Notes: generated by a model from the sequence alone, not told the origin. Positions 16,529 to 24,513 are shown, counted from the first letter of the stretch. The stretch: 64,000 nt of DNA from Niallia taxi (GCF_032818155.1 NZ_CP102589.1:1474001-1538000); one strand, 5' to 3'. Made by a program: numbers and translations.

Positions 16529-16753
16529 TTGAAGGAGAATGAATTTACTCACAAGCCATTATTAACAAAAAGGGAAAGAGAAGTATTTGAACTCTTGGTT
16601 CAAGACAAAACGACCAAGGAAATCGCGAGTGATTTGTTCATCAGCGAAAAAACAGTTCGCAACCATATTTCTAATGCGATGCAAAAGCTGGGCGTAAAGG
16701 GGCGTTCACAGGCTGTTGTAGAACTCCTAAGAATGGGAGAACTAGAGCTATAA
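16529..16753 (+). CDS. gerE: Spore coat transcription regulator GerE
   Basis: LuxR-type helix-turn-helix DNA-binding protein of 74 residues that, with sigma-K, switches late coat genes on and off in the mother cell. Nearly identical to the B. subtilis protein across LLTKREREVFELLVQDKTTK and SEKTVRNHISNAMQKLGVKG. TTG start with SD AAGGAGGG. It has its own sigma-K promoter. The nearby coat and cupin genes are natural candidate targets. Confidence 0.98.
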   Translation: MKENEFTHKPLLTKREREVFELLVQDKTTKEIASDLFISEKTVRNHISNAMQKLGVKGRSQAVVELLRMGELEL

Positions 16754-16763
16754 TTTTCGGAGG

Positions 16764-16840
16764 GTGACTTTAAAGAGCAGCGGATACGAATCCTGTCTAT
16801 GGGAGGGATGACTGCGGCTTATAGAGTCACCTTTCAGTTT
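16764..16840 (+). terminator. Possible weak terminator of gerE
   Basis: GGTGACT (16764) can pair with AGTCACC (16824-16830), followed by TTTCAGTTTTAT. Long loop, so only a weak call. Confidence 0.35.
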
Positions 16841-16872
16841 TATATCAGTTATATATAGTAGTGTTTAAATGG

Positions 16873-16900
16873 GTGACAGCAAATAGTGCTGTCTTTTTTC
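16873..16900 (+). terminator. Terminator upstream of ysmB
   Basis: Perfect 7-bp stem GACAGCA / TGCTGTC (16875-16893) followed by T6. Confidence 0.8.
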
Positions 16901-16939
16901 AGTTGGAAAGCTTCCAGTAAAGGCATTTTAGCCTATACG

Positions 16940-16968
16940 TTTACGATTTGCTCAATCTAGACTATAAT
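16940..16968 (+). promoter_or_regulatory. Sigma-A promoter of ysmB-racE
   Basis: TTTACG (16940-16945), 17-base spacer, TATAAT (16963-16968). Confidence 0.75.
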
Positions 16969-17023
16969 TATTATTAAGTAATGAGGAAGAAGATAAATTG
17001 GACAGATAATAGGAGATGTAGCA

Positions 17024-17482
17024 ATGAATGTAGAAGAAAAAAACTCTAAAGAGTATTCAGATATGATAGCAATCATTGAGAAAGATATGAGATACATTTC
17101 TGGCATCATCAAACAGAAGGGCCGGGAAATTTTAAGCAATTATACAATTACACCGCCTCAATTTGTTGCATTGCAATGGCTTTTTGAAGATGGGGACATG
17201 ACAATCGGTGAATTATCGAATAAAATGTATCTAGCCTTCAGCACGACAACTGATTTAGTGGACAGAATGGAAAAGAACGAATTGGTTCAGCGAGTGAAGG
17301 ACCCTAATGACCGTCGTGTTGTACGCATTCATTTATTGGATGAAGGCAAAAGGCTGATTGATGAAGTAATAAAAAAAAGACAAATGTATTTACAGGAAGT
17401 TTTGGGTAATTACTCACTGGAAGAAGTTGCACATTTAAAAGACAACTTCATTAGATTGCATCAAGAAATGCGGGAAAAATGA
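17024..17482 (+). CDS. ysmB: MarR-family transcriptional regulator
   Basis: 152-residue winged helix-turn-helix regulator. N-terminal dimerisation helix, then the recognition region [20 protein letters not shown], then the wing with the MarR signature [20 protein letters not shown] 17024 with SD AGGAG. Ten bases upstream of racE, so cotranscribed. It occupies the ysmB position between gerE and racE. Ligand and targets unknown. Confidence 0.9.
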   Translation: MNVEEKNSKEYSDMIAIIEKDMRYISGIIKQKGREILSNYTITPPQFVALQWLFEDGDMTIGELSNKMYLAFSTTTDLVDRMEKNELVQRVKDPNDRRVVRIHLLDEGKRLIDEVIKKRQMYLQEVLGNYSLEEVAHLKDNFIRLHQEMREK

Positions 17483-17492
17483 GGCGGTAAGT

Positions 17493-18290
17493 TTGGAAAG
17501 ACCAATAGGTGTTATTGATTCAGGTGTTGGCGGATTAACTGTTGCAAAAGAAATTATGAGACAGCTGCCTAACGAAAAGATCATTTATTTGGGAGATACG
17601 GCTAGATGTCCGTATGGACCAAGATCTGGGGAAGAAGTAAAAGCATTTACATGGGAATTGACGCGGTTTTTGCTGCGGAAAAATATTAAGATGCTTGTCA
17701 TTGCTTGTAACACAGCAACTGCTGTCGCCCTTGAAGAGATAAGGGAGCAGCTATCGATTCCGGTCATCGGTGTGATTGTCCCTGGGGCAAGAACGGCGAT
17801 TAAAGTGACAAGAAACAACTATATTGGCATGATTGGAACGATTGGAACAGTTAAAAGCAAAGCATACGAAAAGGCGCTGAAGCAGATAAACAAAAAGGTG
17901 CGCACAGAAAGTCTAGCATGTCCAAAATTTGTTCCTCTTGTGGAGAGTGGAGAATACGATGGGCCTGTCGCAAAACGCATCGTAAAGCAAACTCTTGCTC
18001 CATTAAAAGGAATTGGTATTGATACACTTATACTGGGATGTACACATTACCCTCTTTTGGAAAAGGTTATCCGAGAGGAAATGGGGGACAAGGTTAAGGT
18101 GATTAGCTCTGGTGCAGAAACAGCGCGAGAAGTAAGCACCATTCTTGCACATAATAATCAGCTTGCCTTGCCACATGATAGTAATGAACATGAGTTTTAT
18201 ACAACAGGCTCAAGCGATATTTTCGCAAGGATTGCTTCAGATTGGCTCCATGAAAAAGTGGAAGCGGTCGAGACAATTAAGCTGATATAA
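17493..18290 (+). CDS. racE: Glutamate racemase
   Basis: Makes D-glutamate for peptidoglycan. 265 residues with the two catalytic cysteines in ACNTAT (Cys72) and GCTHYPLL (about residue 183), and the N-terminal [13 protein letters not shown] substrate loop. TTG start with SD GAGGCGG. Cotranscribed with the upstream MarR gene and followed by a strong terminator. Confidence 0.97.
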   Translation: MERPIGVIDSGVGGLTVAKEIMRQLPNEKIIYLGDTARCPYGPRSGEEVKAFTWELTRFLLRKNIKMLVIACNTATAVALEEIREQLSIPVIGVIVPGARTAIKVTRNNYIGMIGTIGTVKSKAYEKALKQINKKVRTESLACPKFVPLVESGEYDGPVAKRIVKQTLAPLKGIGIDTLILGCTHYPLLEKVIREEMGDKVKVISSGAETAREVSTILAHNNQLALPHDSNEHEFYTTGSSDIFARIASDWLHEKVEAVETIKLI

Positions 18291-18326
18291 AAGACTAAGC
18301 ATAAAAGTGCTTAGTCTTTTTTCTAT
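18290..18326 (+). terminator. Terminator of ysmB-racE
   Basis: 12-bp stem AAAGACTAAGCA / TGCTTAGTCTTT followed by T. Confidence 0.9.
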
Positions 18327-18421
18327 GGATTTAATAATTTTAAAAAATATTTTAGAGAGCTCGGTCTAATTTTAGAAATAGCTCGTATATATATTAGTAC
18401 AAACTGTCTTAGGAGTGATTA

Positions 18422-19480
18422 ATGATGTCTAAGAATAAAAAGCTTACCATTTTGTCCGCTGCACTCGTATCAACTGTTATGCTATCTGGCTGTGGTTTAT
18501 TTGGAGGAGAAAATGGCAAAGAAAATGTCGACCCACCGCAATCAACTACATATAGTGATAATGCGACAGAGGAAACAGCTGCAAAGGCTGGGGAAGAGAC
18601 TGCAGAATCCATGCCAATTGAGTTATATTTAGTGGATAAGGATGGATTTGTTGTTCCGCAAACATTAAATATCCCGAAAACAAACAGTGTTGCAAAAGAA
18701 AGCCTTGAGTATTTAGTGAAGGATGGTCCTGTCACAGAAATGCTGCCGAACGGCTTCCAAGGAGTCTTGCCTGCAGGTACAGAGGTTACTGTCAATATTA
18801 AGGATAAAGTAGCTACAGTTGATTTCTCGAAGGAGTTCAACGACTATGATGCAAGCGACGAGTCTAAAATCATGCAGTCAGTCACATGGACATTAACACA
18901 GTTTGATTCCATTGATTCGGTTAAGCTGCAGGTTAATGGCAAGGAGCTTGTACAAATGCCTGTCAATAAAACGCCAATCCAAAGCGCCTTAACAAGGGAA
19001 ATGGGTATTAACTTGGATACAAAGGATGTTGCTGATATTACTAACACTAAACCGCTAACTGTTTATTATGTGGGCGGAGAGACTGGCGAATATTATTATG
19101 TTCCAGTAACAAAACGTGTCAGCAACGCGAATGATAATAATATTGCTGCAGCAGTTGGCGAGCTTGCAGAAGGACCAGGAACTGGGTCTGCCTTGGCAAC
19201 CTTCATGGAGCAAGACGTGAAGCTGTTGGATGAACCTGTTGTGGCAGATGGAAAGGTTACATTAAACTTCAATGAGTCCATCTATAATAGTGCAGACGGT
19301 GAGGAAAAAACCGTTTCTGCTGATCTGTTAAACTCTCTTGTGCTGTCTTTGACAGAGCAGGAAGGCATTGAGAGTGTTGCCATCACAGTGAATGGCGAAC
19401 AGGACCTTGTGAATGAGGAAGGCAAAAGCCTTACTGAGCCAGTATCACGTCCTGAAAAAGTTAATACTGGAAGCTTCTAA
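18422..19480 (+). CDS. gerM: Spore germination lipoprotein GerM
   Basis: 352 residues. Lipoprotein signal peptide with lipobox LSGC (Cys24), a short acidic linker, then two GerMN domains (about 65-185 and 210-330), each with the pattern seen in ATVDFSKEFNDYD and VTLNFNESIYN. GerM is needed for sporulation and germination and helps link the engulfment channel to the forespore membrane. SD AGGAGTG; the start could be ATG 18422 or 18425. Own terminator downstream. In B. subtilis rph follows gerM; here rdgB does. Confidence 0.95.
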   Translation: MMSKNKKLTILSAALVSTVMLSGCGLFGGENGKENVDPPQSTTYSDNATEETAAKAGEETAESMPIELYLVDKDGFVVPQTLNIPKTNSVAKESLEYLVKDGPVTEMLPNGFQGVLPAGTEVTVNIKDKVATVDFSKEFNDYDASDESKIMQSVTWTLTQFDSIDSVKLQVNGKELVQMPVNKTPIQSALTREMGINLDTKDVADITNTKPLTVYYVGGETGEYYYVPVTKRVSNANDNNIAAAVGELAEGPGTGSALATFMEQDVKLLDEPVVADGKVTLNFNESIYNSADGEEKTVSADLLNSLVLSLTEQEGIESVAITVNGEQDLVNEEGKSLTEPVSRPEKVNTGSF

Positions 19481-19485
19481 TATAC

Positions 19486-19514
19486 GAAAGGCTGCTTTAT
19501 GCAGCCTTTTTTGT
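19486..19514 (+). terminator. Terminator of gerM
   Basis: AAAGGCTGC / GCAGCCTTT stem with T6. Confidence 0.88.
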
Positions 19515-19632
19515 GTGTAAAGGATGACATTTTATATATGATTGGACTGTCCAATTTTTTGATAGTAAAATGTAAGAAGAAGTAAATATATCTACATAAT
19601 TAAAAATGCACGCAGCAGGAAGTGGGAGCAAA

Positions 19633-20226
19633 ATGAAAGAAATCATTATCGCAACGAAAAACCGAGGAAAAGCGAAAGAGTTTGTGGAGATGTTTGAGCC
19701 GCTTGGCTACGCTGTCAAAACATTGCTTGATTATCCAGAAATTGAGGATGTGGAAGAAACAGGCACAACATTCGCAGAAAATGCAGTTTTAAAGGCTGAA
19801 ACAGTGGCAAAGCTGTTAGGAAAGGTTGTTATTTCCGATGATTCCGGCTTAATGGTTGACGCACTTGAAGGCAGACCTGGCGTTTATTCTGCACGATATG
19901 CAGGAGAACAGAAGGATGATCAGGCAAACATGGATAAAGTGCTTGAAGAATTAAAAGGAGTTCCTGTAGAAAAACGAACAGCACGCTTTTGCTGCACATT
20001 AGCAATCGCCAATCCTGAAAGCGGGACACAGACGTTTACAGGCACTTGTGAAGGTGTAATATTAGAGGAGAGAAAAGGAGAATATGGCTTCGGCTATGAT
20101 CCGATTTTCTTTGTAGTGGAAGAGGAAAAGGCAATGGCAGAATTGCCGCCAGAGAAGAAAAATAGTATTAGTCACAGAGCAAATGCACTTAAAAAATTAA
20201 AGGAACAGCTTCCGCAAGTTCTGTAA
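19633..20226 (+). CDS. rdgB: XTP/dITP diphosphatase (RdgB/HAM1 family)
   Basis: House-cleaning pyrophosphatase removing xanthosine and inosine triphosphates. 197 residues from ATG 19633. Motifs: IIATKNRGK (substrate Lys/Arg), [13 protein letters not shown] (catalytic Asp), [19 protein letters not shown] and [10 protein letters not shown]. The frame is open from 19606, but ATG 19633 has SD GTGGGAG and matches the family N-terminus. Orthologue of ysnA. Cotranscribed with ysnB, 15 bases downstream. Confidence 0.95.
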   Translation: MKEIIIATKNRGKAKEFVEMFEPLGYAVKTLLDYPEIEDVEETGTTFAENAVLKAETVAKLLGKVVISDDSGLMVDALEGRPGVYSARYAGEQKDDQANMDKVLEELKGVPVEKRTARFCCTLAIANPESGTQTFTGTCEGVILEERKGEYGFGYDPIFFVVEEEKAMAELPPEKKNSISHRANALKKLKEQLPQVL

Positions 20227-20241
20227 GGAGAGTGTTTGACA

Positions 20242-20751
20242 ATGAAGGTTCTAATCGTCAGTGATAGCCATGGCCTTGTCGATGAGCTGCAGGTGTTGAA
20301 GGAAAGGCATAAAGAAGAAGCAGACCTGTTCCTTCATTGCGGAGACTCTGAGCTCCCTATCGATGACAAAGCCATCTCTGGGTATGTCGTAGTTCAAGGA
20401 AACTGCGATTATTTCGCAAAATATCCAGAAGAAACAATCCAAGAAGTGAACGGAAAAAAACTCCTGATGGTGCATGGCCATCTATATGGCGTCAAATCAT
20501 CTGTCAGCAGACTGTTATACAGAGCAAAAGAAGTCGGCGCTCAAATTGCCTGCTTCGGACACAGCCATTATCTTGGTATGGAAATGATCGAAGATGTATT
20601 ATTCATCAACCCAGGCAGCCTGCGTTTACCAAGAGGAAGAATGGAAAAGACATATGTCATTCTATCCGTAGAAGACAAAATATTAAAAACAGAAGTGTAC
20701 GATTTTGACAAAGGACTGCTTCCAGAATTGACAGCAGAGTTTCCTATTTAA
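20242..20751 (+). CDS. ysnB: YfcE/MJ0936-type metallophosphoesterase
   Basis: 169-residue calcineurin-like phosphoesterase. Metal ligands are visible in order: VSDSHG, HCGDSE, VQGNCD, VHGHLYG and FGHSHY. ATG 20242 chosen over TTG 20236: SD AAGGAGAG is nine bases before the ATG. Second gene of the rdgB operon, the same pair as ysnA-ysnB in B. subtilis. Substrate unknown (family members act on phosphodiesters). Confidence 0.92.
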   Translation: MKVLIVSDSHGLVDELQVLKERHKEEADLFLHCGDSELPIDDKAISGYVVVQGNCDYFAKYPEETIQEVNGKKLLMVHGHLYGVKSSVSRLLYRAKEVGAQIACFGHSHYLGMEMIEDVLFINPGSLRLPRGRMEKTYVILSVEDKILKTEVYDFDKGLLPELTAEFPI

Positions 20752-20756
20752 TAACT

Positions 20757-20800
20757 TTCTTGAGGAGAAAATAAATTAATTTTCTCTTCAAGAAAAAAAC
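20757..20800. terminator. Long stem-loop after ysnB
   Basis: TTTCTTGAGGAGAAAAT / ATTTTCTCTTCAAGAAA, nearly perfect, but followed by A rather than T on the plus strand. It may work as an RNA 3' end or in the other direction. Confidence 0.5.
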
Positions 20801-20883
20801 TTTGCAAAAGTTGTTGACTTTATATTATCTAGAACATATAATAAATATTGTCCTGATGAGGACGTTAAAAAAACAAAAAACAT

Positions 20884-20957
20884 GTCCCAGTAGCTCAGCC
20901 GGATAGAGCATACGCCTTCTAAGCGTACGGTCGGGAGTTCGAATCTCTCCTGGGACG
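20884..20957 (+). tRNA. tRNA-Arg (anticodon TCT)
   Basis: Full cloverleaf: acceptor GTCCCAG / CTGGGAC, D arm with AGCTCAGCCGGATAGAGC, anticodon stem ACGC(C)/(A)GCGT with loop CTTCTAA giving anticodon TCT, T arm TCGGGAGTTCGAATCTCTC. Discriminator G; CCA is not encoded. Confidence 0.95.
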
Positions 20958-20963
20958 TCCCAT

Positions 20964-21018
20964 AAAGGCACTTGCAAATGTTGATTTTTATCAATGCTTG
21001 TGAGTGCTTTTTTTATGT
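20964..21018 (+). terminator. Terminator of tRNA-Arg
   Basis: Imperfect stem GCACTTGCAAATGTTGAT / ATCAATGCTTGTGAGTGC followed by T7. Confidence 0.8.
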
Positions 21019-21380
21019 CTTCAAACGAATAATCAATAAGGAAAAAATTTTACATATCTTTTTATACATGATGAGGATTAATGATTAATCGATATAAAAT
21101 CCTATGGACTTTTTGTGATCGGACAGGTTATTGAAGAGGCGAGAAAGAAACGAACTAATTTTAAACCCATATTCTTTTTATATTTCTAAGCTTCATTGTT
21201 TTATAGTTAGATTAAATTATTTATTTTCGTGTTTAATTATATTTGACTAGCCTCATCTATCGCTTTGTGATTGCGTATTATTTTTATTTATTTACTTAAG
21301 GTTGTCAAACTAAAAGTGTATAAACAATAAGATAAATGGTTACAATAAAATAGTAACAGTTTTTTGCACAACACTGTTAA
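21019..21380. other. Gene-free AT-rich region
   Basis: No convincing gene. A 24-codon frame beginning GTG 21117 (MIGQVIEEARKKRTNFKP) looks superficially like the first helix of an XRE repressor but has no SD and stops at once. Near 21339-21357 there is a small hairpin GGTTAC / GTAAC followed by T6. Confidence 0.4.
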
Positions 21381-21412
21381 ATGCCTTACTCTTCGGAGTA
21401 GGGCTTTTTTTA
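21381..21412 (+). terminator. Orphan terminator with UUCG loop
   Basis: GCCTTACTC-TTCG-GAGTAGGGC (21383-21404) followed by T7. No protein gene ends upstream of it. Confidence 0.85.
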
Positions 21413-21532
21413 TATTTCCCAAGACATTGCACTTCATCAAAGCAAACATAGCTGCTTTTCCAGTTTAGAAATACTTTTACAGCCTCCTAAAACATGGTAA
21501 CATTGAATTACCACAAAAAGGAGAATAACCAC

Positions 21533-21730
21533 ATGAAGCATATAACAGCAGCTATCTACTTTTCAGTAGGCTTTTTATTAGTATCTTTTAACAGCTTTGG
21601 CGGCTTTTATCCTGTAGCAGGCTATAAGTTCATTGTCTTTTTTATTTTTCTTTTAGGAATTGTTTATCTTGTTTCTGCTATTAAAGATTACTTGAGAAAA
21701 CATTATTCAACAGAAGATAGAAAAGGGTAG
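21533..21730 (+). CDS. Small two-helix membrane protein
   Basis: 65 residues from ATG 21533, which follows SD AAAGGAG; the frame is open from 21494. Two predicted transmembrane helices (ITAAIYFSVGFLLVSF and FIVFFIFLLGIVYLVSAI) and a charged C-terminus. Family not recognised. No neighbour suggests a role. Confidence 0.65.
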   Translation: MKHITAAIYFSVGFLLVSFNSFGGFYPVAGYKFIVFFIFLLGIVYLVSAIKDYLRKHYSTEDRKG

Positions 21731-21862
21731 TTTTACTTTCAATGCTAGAGTATGACAAGTCCTAAAGGGAAGAATGTATCTTCTGAATGGAACACCTAGT
21801 GATGTTAGAATCTAATTTTTAATATTCACCAGTCTAGGTATGACAGGTTCATATTTCCTTAA

Positions 21863-21898
21863 ACGAAAAAAAGCATCCGATGGGTGCTTTTTTTATCT
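21863..21898. terminator. Bidirectional terminator
   Basis: AAAAAAAGCATCC-GAT-GGGTGCTTTTTTT serves the minus-strand ferritin-like gene and the upstream plus-strand gene. Confidence 0.8.
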
Positions 21899-22324
21899 TT
21901 GCGTCTTCAAAAAATACAAAAACCAAACTGCATGATTTTGTTCATCCATCGCTGCTCTTTTAAATGATTCTTTAATAAAGTCATTGCTTGTGCTGTCAGC
22001 GATTGTTAAATAAAAATCAACGGTCTCCTGCTCGTCATGGAAAGCAAAATCAATACCAGAATGATAGTTGTTAGGGCAAGTTTCTGTAATGACTGCTGAA
22101 TGTTTGTGGCCTGTTAGCTGGGTGTAAATTGAGGAGAACACATTATAATGGTTGATTTCATCCTTGCGTATTTCGCTGATAATTTGTCTTTCTCGTTTTG
22201 TCGGTGCTAATGTTTCCAGTTTTTTATAACAGTGGATTGCGGCATACTCACCATCTATTGCCTTCGCAATCTGTGCAGCGAGCTCCTTTGCGCGCTGTTG
22301 ATATAAATCATAATAGTGATTCAA
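21893..22324 (-). CDS. Ferritin-like (rubrerythrin-type) di-iron protein
   Basis: 143 residues, four-helix ferritin-like fold. Candidate iron ligands lie in the helices as EYAAIHCY, KDEINHYNVF, DEQETVDFY and AAMDEQNHAVW, giving the two ExxH-type pairs of the superfamily. TTG start (22324) with SD AAGGAG. No rubredoxin domain. A role in iron or peroxide handling is typical of the superfamily but is not shown here. Confidence 0.78.
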   Translation of the reverse strand: MNHYYDLYQQRAKELAAQIAKAIDGEYAAIHCYKKLETLAPTKRERQIISEIRKDEINHYNVFSSIYTQLTGHKHSAVITETCPNNYHSGIDFAFHDEQETVDFYLTIADSTSNDFIKESFKRAAMDEQNHAVWFLYFLKTQR

Positions 22325-22447
22325 ATTATTCAGCTCCTTGCGGTTGTTATAGCTTACATTATGAAATTTATAAATATAAGGAACTTGTCTTATGTAAAAA
22401 GAGGAGCTCGTGAAACGAGGAGTATTGATGAGGATTTTCTTTTTTTC

Positions 22448-22765
22448 TTACTTTGCTGTTTTTAATGTACGTACAAACTTAATGTTAGAACCTTTCACCT
22501 GCTTTTGAACTTTTTTAATCCCTTCTGTACCAACTACACTGCCAAGCATACTGATGACAATACTTGAACAAATCCATTGCAAAGTATAATAAATACCAGA
22601 ACCGACTAGTATATCAAGAAGCATAATTCGCTTGATAACAGTACCCTCAACTACCACAACGAGAAATTTCTTTTCGGTCTTTCTTGCCAAATAGATCACA
22701 TCCTTCCTATTAAGCTTATGTGCCTGTATGCTTGGTCTATTCAATAATAAATCATCACTTTTCAT
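22448..22765 (-). CDS. Hypothetical protein with a membrane segment
   Basis: 105 residues. A hydrophobic stretch (about 45-80, LDILVGSGIYYTLQWICSSI) lies between basic ends; the C-terminus is Lys-rich. The SD is weak (AGG 12-15 bases upstream of ATG 22765), so the start is uncertain. Family not recognised. Stands alone between the ferritin-like gene and an acetyltransferase on the opposite strand. Confidence 0.45.
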   Translation of the reverse strand: MKSDDLLLNRPSIQAHKLNRKDVIYLARKTEKKFLVVVVEGTVIKRIMLLDILVGSGIYYTLQWICSSIVISMLGSVVGTEGIKKVQKQVKGSNIKFVRTLKTAK

Positions 22766-22890
22766 TCAGAGTGATGACCTAGTTTACTATTTTTTAGATA
22801 ATGTAAATATATAACAGGAATTGAAAGAAAAAGCAGGGAATATAAAGCGAGAAGCTTTTTCATATTTTTAGAGAATGGGTGGGAACTGTT

Positions 22891-23412
22891 ATGGAAATAA
22901 GGACATCAAGGCTGTTAATCCGTGAATTCAACAAAAGTGATTGGCCAAAAGTTTATAGCTATGCCTCAAACAGTAATGTCATGCATTACATCCCAGAAGG
23001 TGTAATGACAAAGGAGCAAACACAGCAATTTATACGTGATAATCAAGGTGAAAATGCGCAATATTTTGCTGTGATGCTAGCGGCGGAAAAGGAGCTAATA
23101 GGCCATATAGCGTTTTTTAAATATTTTGGAGTGCATACATATGAAATTGGGTGGGTGTTTCATCCTGATTTTTTTAATCAAGGCTATGCAACAGAAGCGG
23201 CAAAAGCTGTTTTAGCCTATGGGTTTGAAAGTATGGAGCTTCATCGGATTATTGCTACATGTCAGCCTGAAAATGTTCCTTCTTATAGAGTGATGGAGAA
23301 ACTTGGAATGAGAAGAGAAGGTTTTTTCAAGAAATGCATTCCTGCAGGAGACGGTTGGTGGGATGAATATTATTACGCAATATTAAAAGAGGAATGGGAG
23401 TGCATCCGTTAA
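22891..23412 (+). CDS. GNAT acetyltransferase, RimJ/RimL type
   Basis: 173 residues. Starts with the family pattern IRTSRLLIREFNKSDW; contains HIAFFKYFGVHTYEIGWVFHPDF, the acetyl-CoA loop QGYATEAAKAVLAYGFE, and RIIATCQPENVPSYRVMEKLGMRREG, typical of ribosomal-protein or peptide N-acetyltransferases of the RimJ/L group. I chose ATG 22891 over GTG 22879 by family N-terminus; the SD is a G-rich stretch. Single gene. Substrate unknown. Confidence 0.85.
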   Translation: MEIRTSRLLIREFNKSDWPKVYSYASNSNVMHYIPEGVMTKEQTQQFIRDNQGENAQYFAVMLAAEKELIGHIAFFKYFGVHTYEIGWVFHPDFFNQGYATEAAKAVLAYGFESMELHRIIATCQPENVPSYRVMEKLGMRREGFFKKCIPAGDGWWDEYYYAILKEEWECIR

Positions 23413-23500
23413 GGCCGGATGTTTAAAGGGGCTGCATAAACAAGCTCAAGGCTTAACGTGCATGTAACCCCTAGATCCACCAGTTACATTGGAAAGCTAC

Positions 23501-23860
23501 TTACTCTGTGCTACGCATTAAATAGTAAATGAGCAGCTTTTGAGTATTGCTTTTCAAGCTTGTATTGTCAAAACGGTGAGGCTCATGTGCTCCTTTAAAA
23601 TAAAAATTATACTCTGTAGAAATACCGTCATTATGGCCGCGCTGTACATTAAGCTGGTTCCTTTGCATATCTTCCTTGATTTTCTTTAAGTCTGATTGAA
23701 CTTTCTGCATGGTATGTTCAATTAGATTTACATAGACATTTTTGATTTTGAAGGATGTATCTTCTATCTTTTTGCGGTCATATTCGAGTACTGCTAATAC
23801 AAGTGCTAGATACACGGATTGACTGATAATTTTGCGGTCGGACTCTAAAATATCGTGCAT
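23501..23860 (-). CDS. Unknown protein cotranscribed with YolD-like gene
   Basis: 119 residues, no domain recognised. The N-terminal two thirds are predicted helical (about residues 5-75, with amphipathic DLKKIKEDMQRNQL), the rest is polar with Tyr/Phe/His (EYNFYFKGAHEPHRFD). SD AGGAG about 12 bases before ATG 23860. The upstream yolD gene ends 13 bases before it, so both should be transcribed from the LexA-box promoter at 24208-24236. An SOS-related role is inferred from context only. Confidence 0.6.
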   Translation of the reverse strand: MHDILESDRKIISQSVYLALVLAVLEYDRKKIEDTSFKIKNVYVNLIEHTMQKVQSDLKKIKEDMQRNQLNVQRGHNDGISTEYNFYFKGAHEPHRFDNTSLKSNTQKLLIYYLMRSTE

Positions 23861-23873
23861 CTCTCGACCGCTC

Positions 23874-24182
23874 CTATTCCGCTTTTTTTGCTGAAATAAG
23901 ATTATGGAATGGCACGAAGTGAATAGAGTGCTCCATCCCCTTTACCCGCAGCTCTTTTTTGACATAATCGATGAAAATAGTCGTTCCATATAGCGAATAA
24001 ATGGATTCCTCGAGCTTAATTCTGTATTCAAGTGACCAGTTGTACTCCATCGCTTCATGTATAAGCATGTCAGTATCAGTAGAGAAAGCTTTAGTTGATT
24101 CTGGCTTTGTCTCTATTACCCCTTGTTTTAGCTGTTGCGGAAATACCATGGCAGTCCATTTTAATTTACTTTCTTTAATCAT
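23874..24182 (-). CDS. YolD-like family protein
   Basis: 102 residues of the YolD-like family (KLKWTAMVFPQQL at the N-terminus, then the beta-rich part YRIKLEESIYSLYGTTIFIDY...IHFVPFHNLI). In Bacillus, YolD-like genes usually accompany Y-family DNA polymerase genes (uvrX, yqjW) in SOS-regulated pairs; no polymerase is here. Start ATG 24182 is nine bases after SD AAGGAG; the frame is open from 24236. The promoter carries a LexA box in its spacer. First gene of a two-gene operon. Confidence 0.8.
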   Translation of the reverse strand: MIKESKLKWTAMVFPQQLKQGVIETKPESTKAFSTDTDMLIHEAMEYNWSLEYRIKLEESIYSLYGTTIFIDYVKKELRVKGMEHSIHFVPFHNLISAKKAE

Positions 24183-24207
24183 AACATCCATCTCCTTTTG
24201 TCCTTTT

Positions 24208-24236
24208 AATATATCAGAACAAACGTTCTTAATCAA
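24208..24236 (-). promoter_or_regulatory. SOS promoter of the yolD operon with LexA box
   Basis: Read on the minus strand: TTGATT (24236-24231), 17-base spacer, TATATT (24213-24208). The spacer contains AGAACAAACGTTCT (24216-24229), matching the Bacillus LexA consensus CGAACRNRYGTTYG except at the outermost positions. Confidence 0.82.
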
Positions 24237-24245
24237 GGTTTATTT

Positions 24246-24267
24246 GGAACGTTTGTTCGTATATAAT
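24246..24267 (+). promoter_or_regulatory. SOS promoter of the mini-WYL gene with LexA box
   Basis: TATAAT at 24262-24267. GGAACGTTTGTTCG (24246-24259) is a second LexA box lying just upstream of the -10, on top of the expected spacer; a weak -35 is TTTATT at 24240-24245. Confidence 0.78.
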
Positions 24268-24294
24268 ATATGCAAGAAAGGAGTGAAATATTAA

Positions 24295-24513
24295 ATGAAT
24301 CGTCAGCTAGAAAGAGCACTCAAGGAAAATCGGGCAATCGAAATCATTTATATGAGCGGAAATGAATGTTTCTCGAAGAGGACTATTCTTGTGCGGGAGA
24401 TGAAGGGAAGCTATATTAAGGCATATTGCCTGCAGAGAAAACAGCCAAGAATATTTAAGCTGGATTCTATCCTCGCTGTTTCCTTTGCAGTTACAGATAG
24501 AAAAAATGCCTAA
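24295..24513 (+). CDS. Small stand-alone WYL-like protein, SOS-regulated
   Basis: 72 residues. The sequence fits a minimal WYL fold: AIEIIYMSGN (strand 1), a middle strand KRTILVREMKGSYIKAYCLQ and the basic RIFKLDSILAVSF end. No HTH is attached, unlike WYL transcription factors. SD AAGGAGTG precedes ATG 24295. A LexA box lies in its promoter, back-to-back with the yolD operon. WYL domains often sense nucleic-acid ligands in DNA-damage or defence regulators; such a role here is inference. Confidence 0.7.
   Translation: MNRQLERALKENRAIEIIYMSGNECFSKRTILVREMKGSYIKAYCLQRKQPRIFKLDSILAVSFAVTDRKNA

Noticed and set aside
20884..21100. tRNA-Arg as an integration site of a mobile element
   Set aside because: No integrase, no direct repeat of the tRNA 3' end within the window, and no phage or IS genes nearby.
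21117..21190. 24-codon frame resembling the first helix of an XRE repressor
   Set aside because: No SD, no second helix, stops immediately; too short to support a relic.
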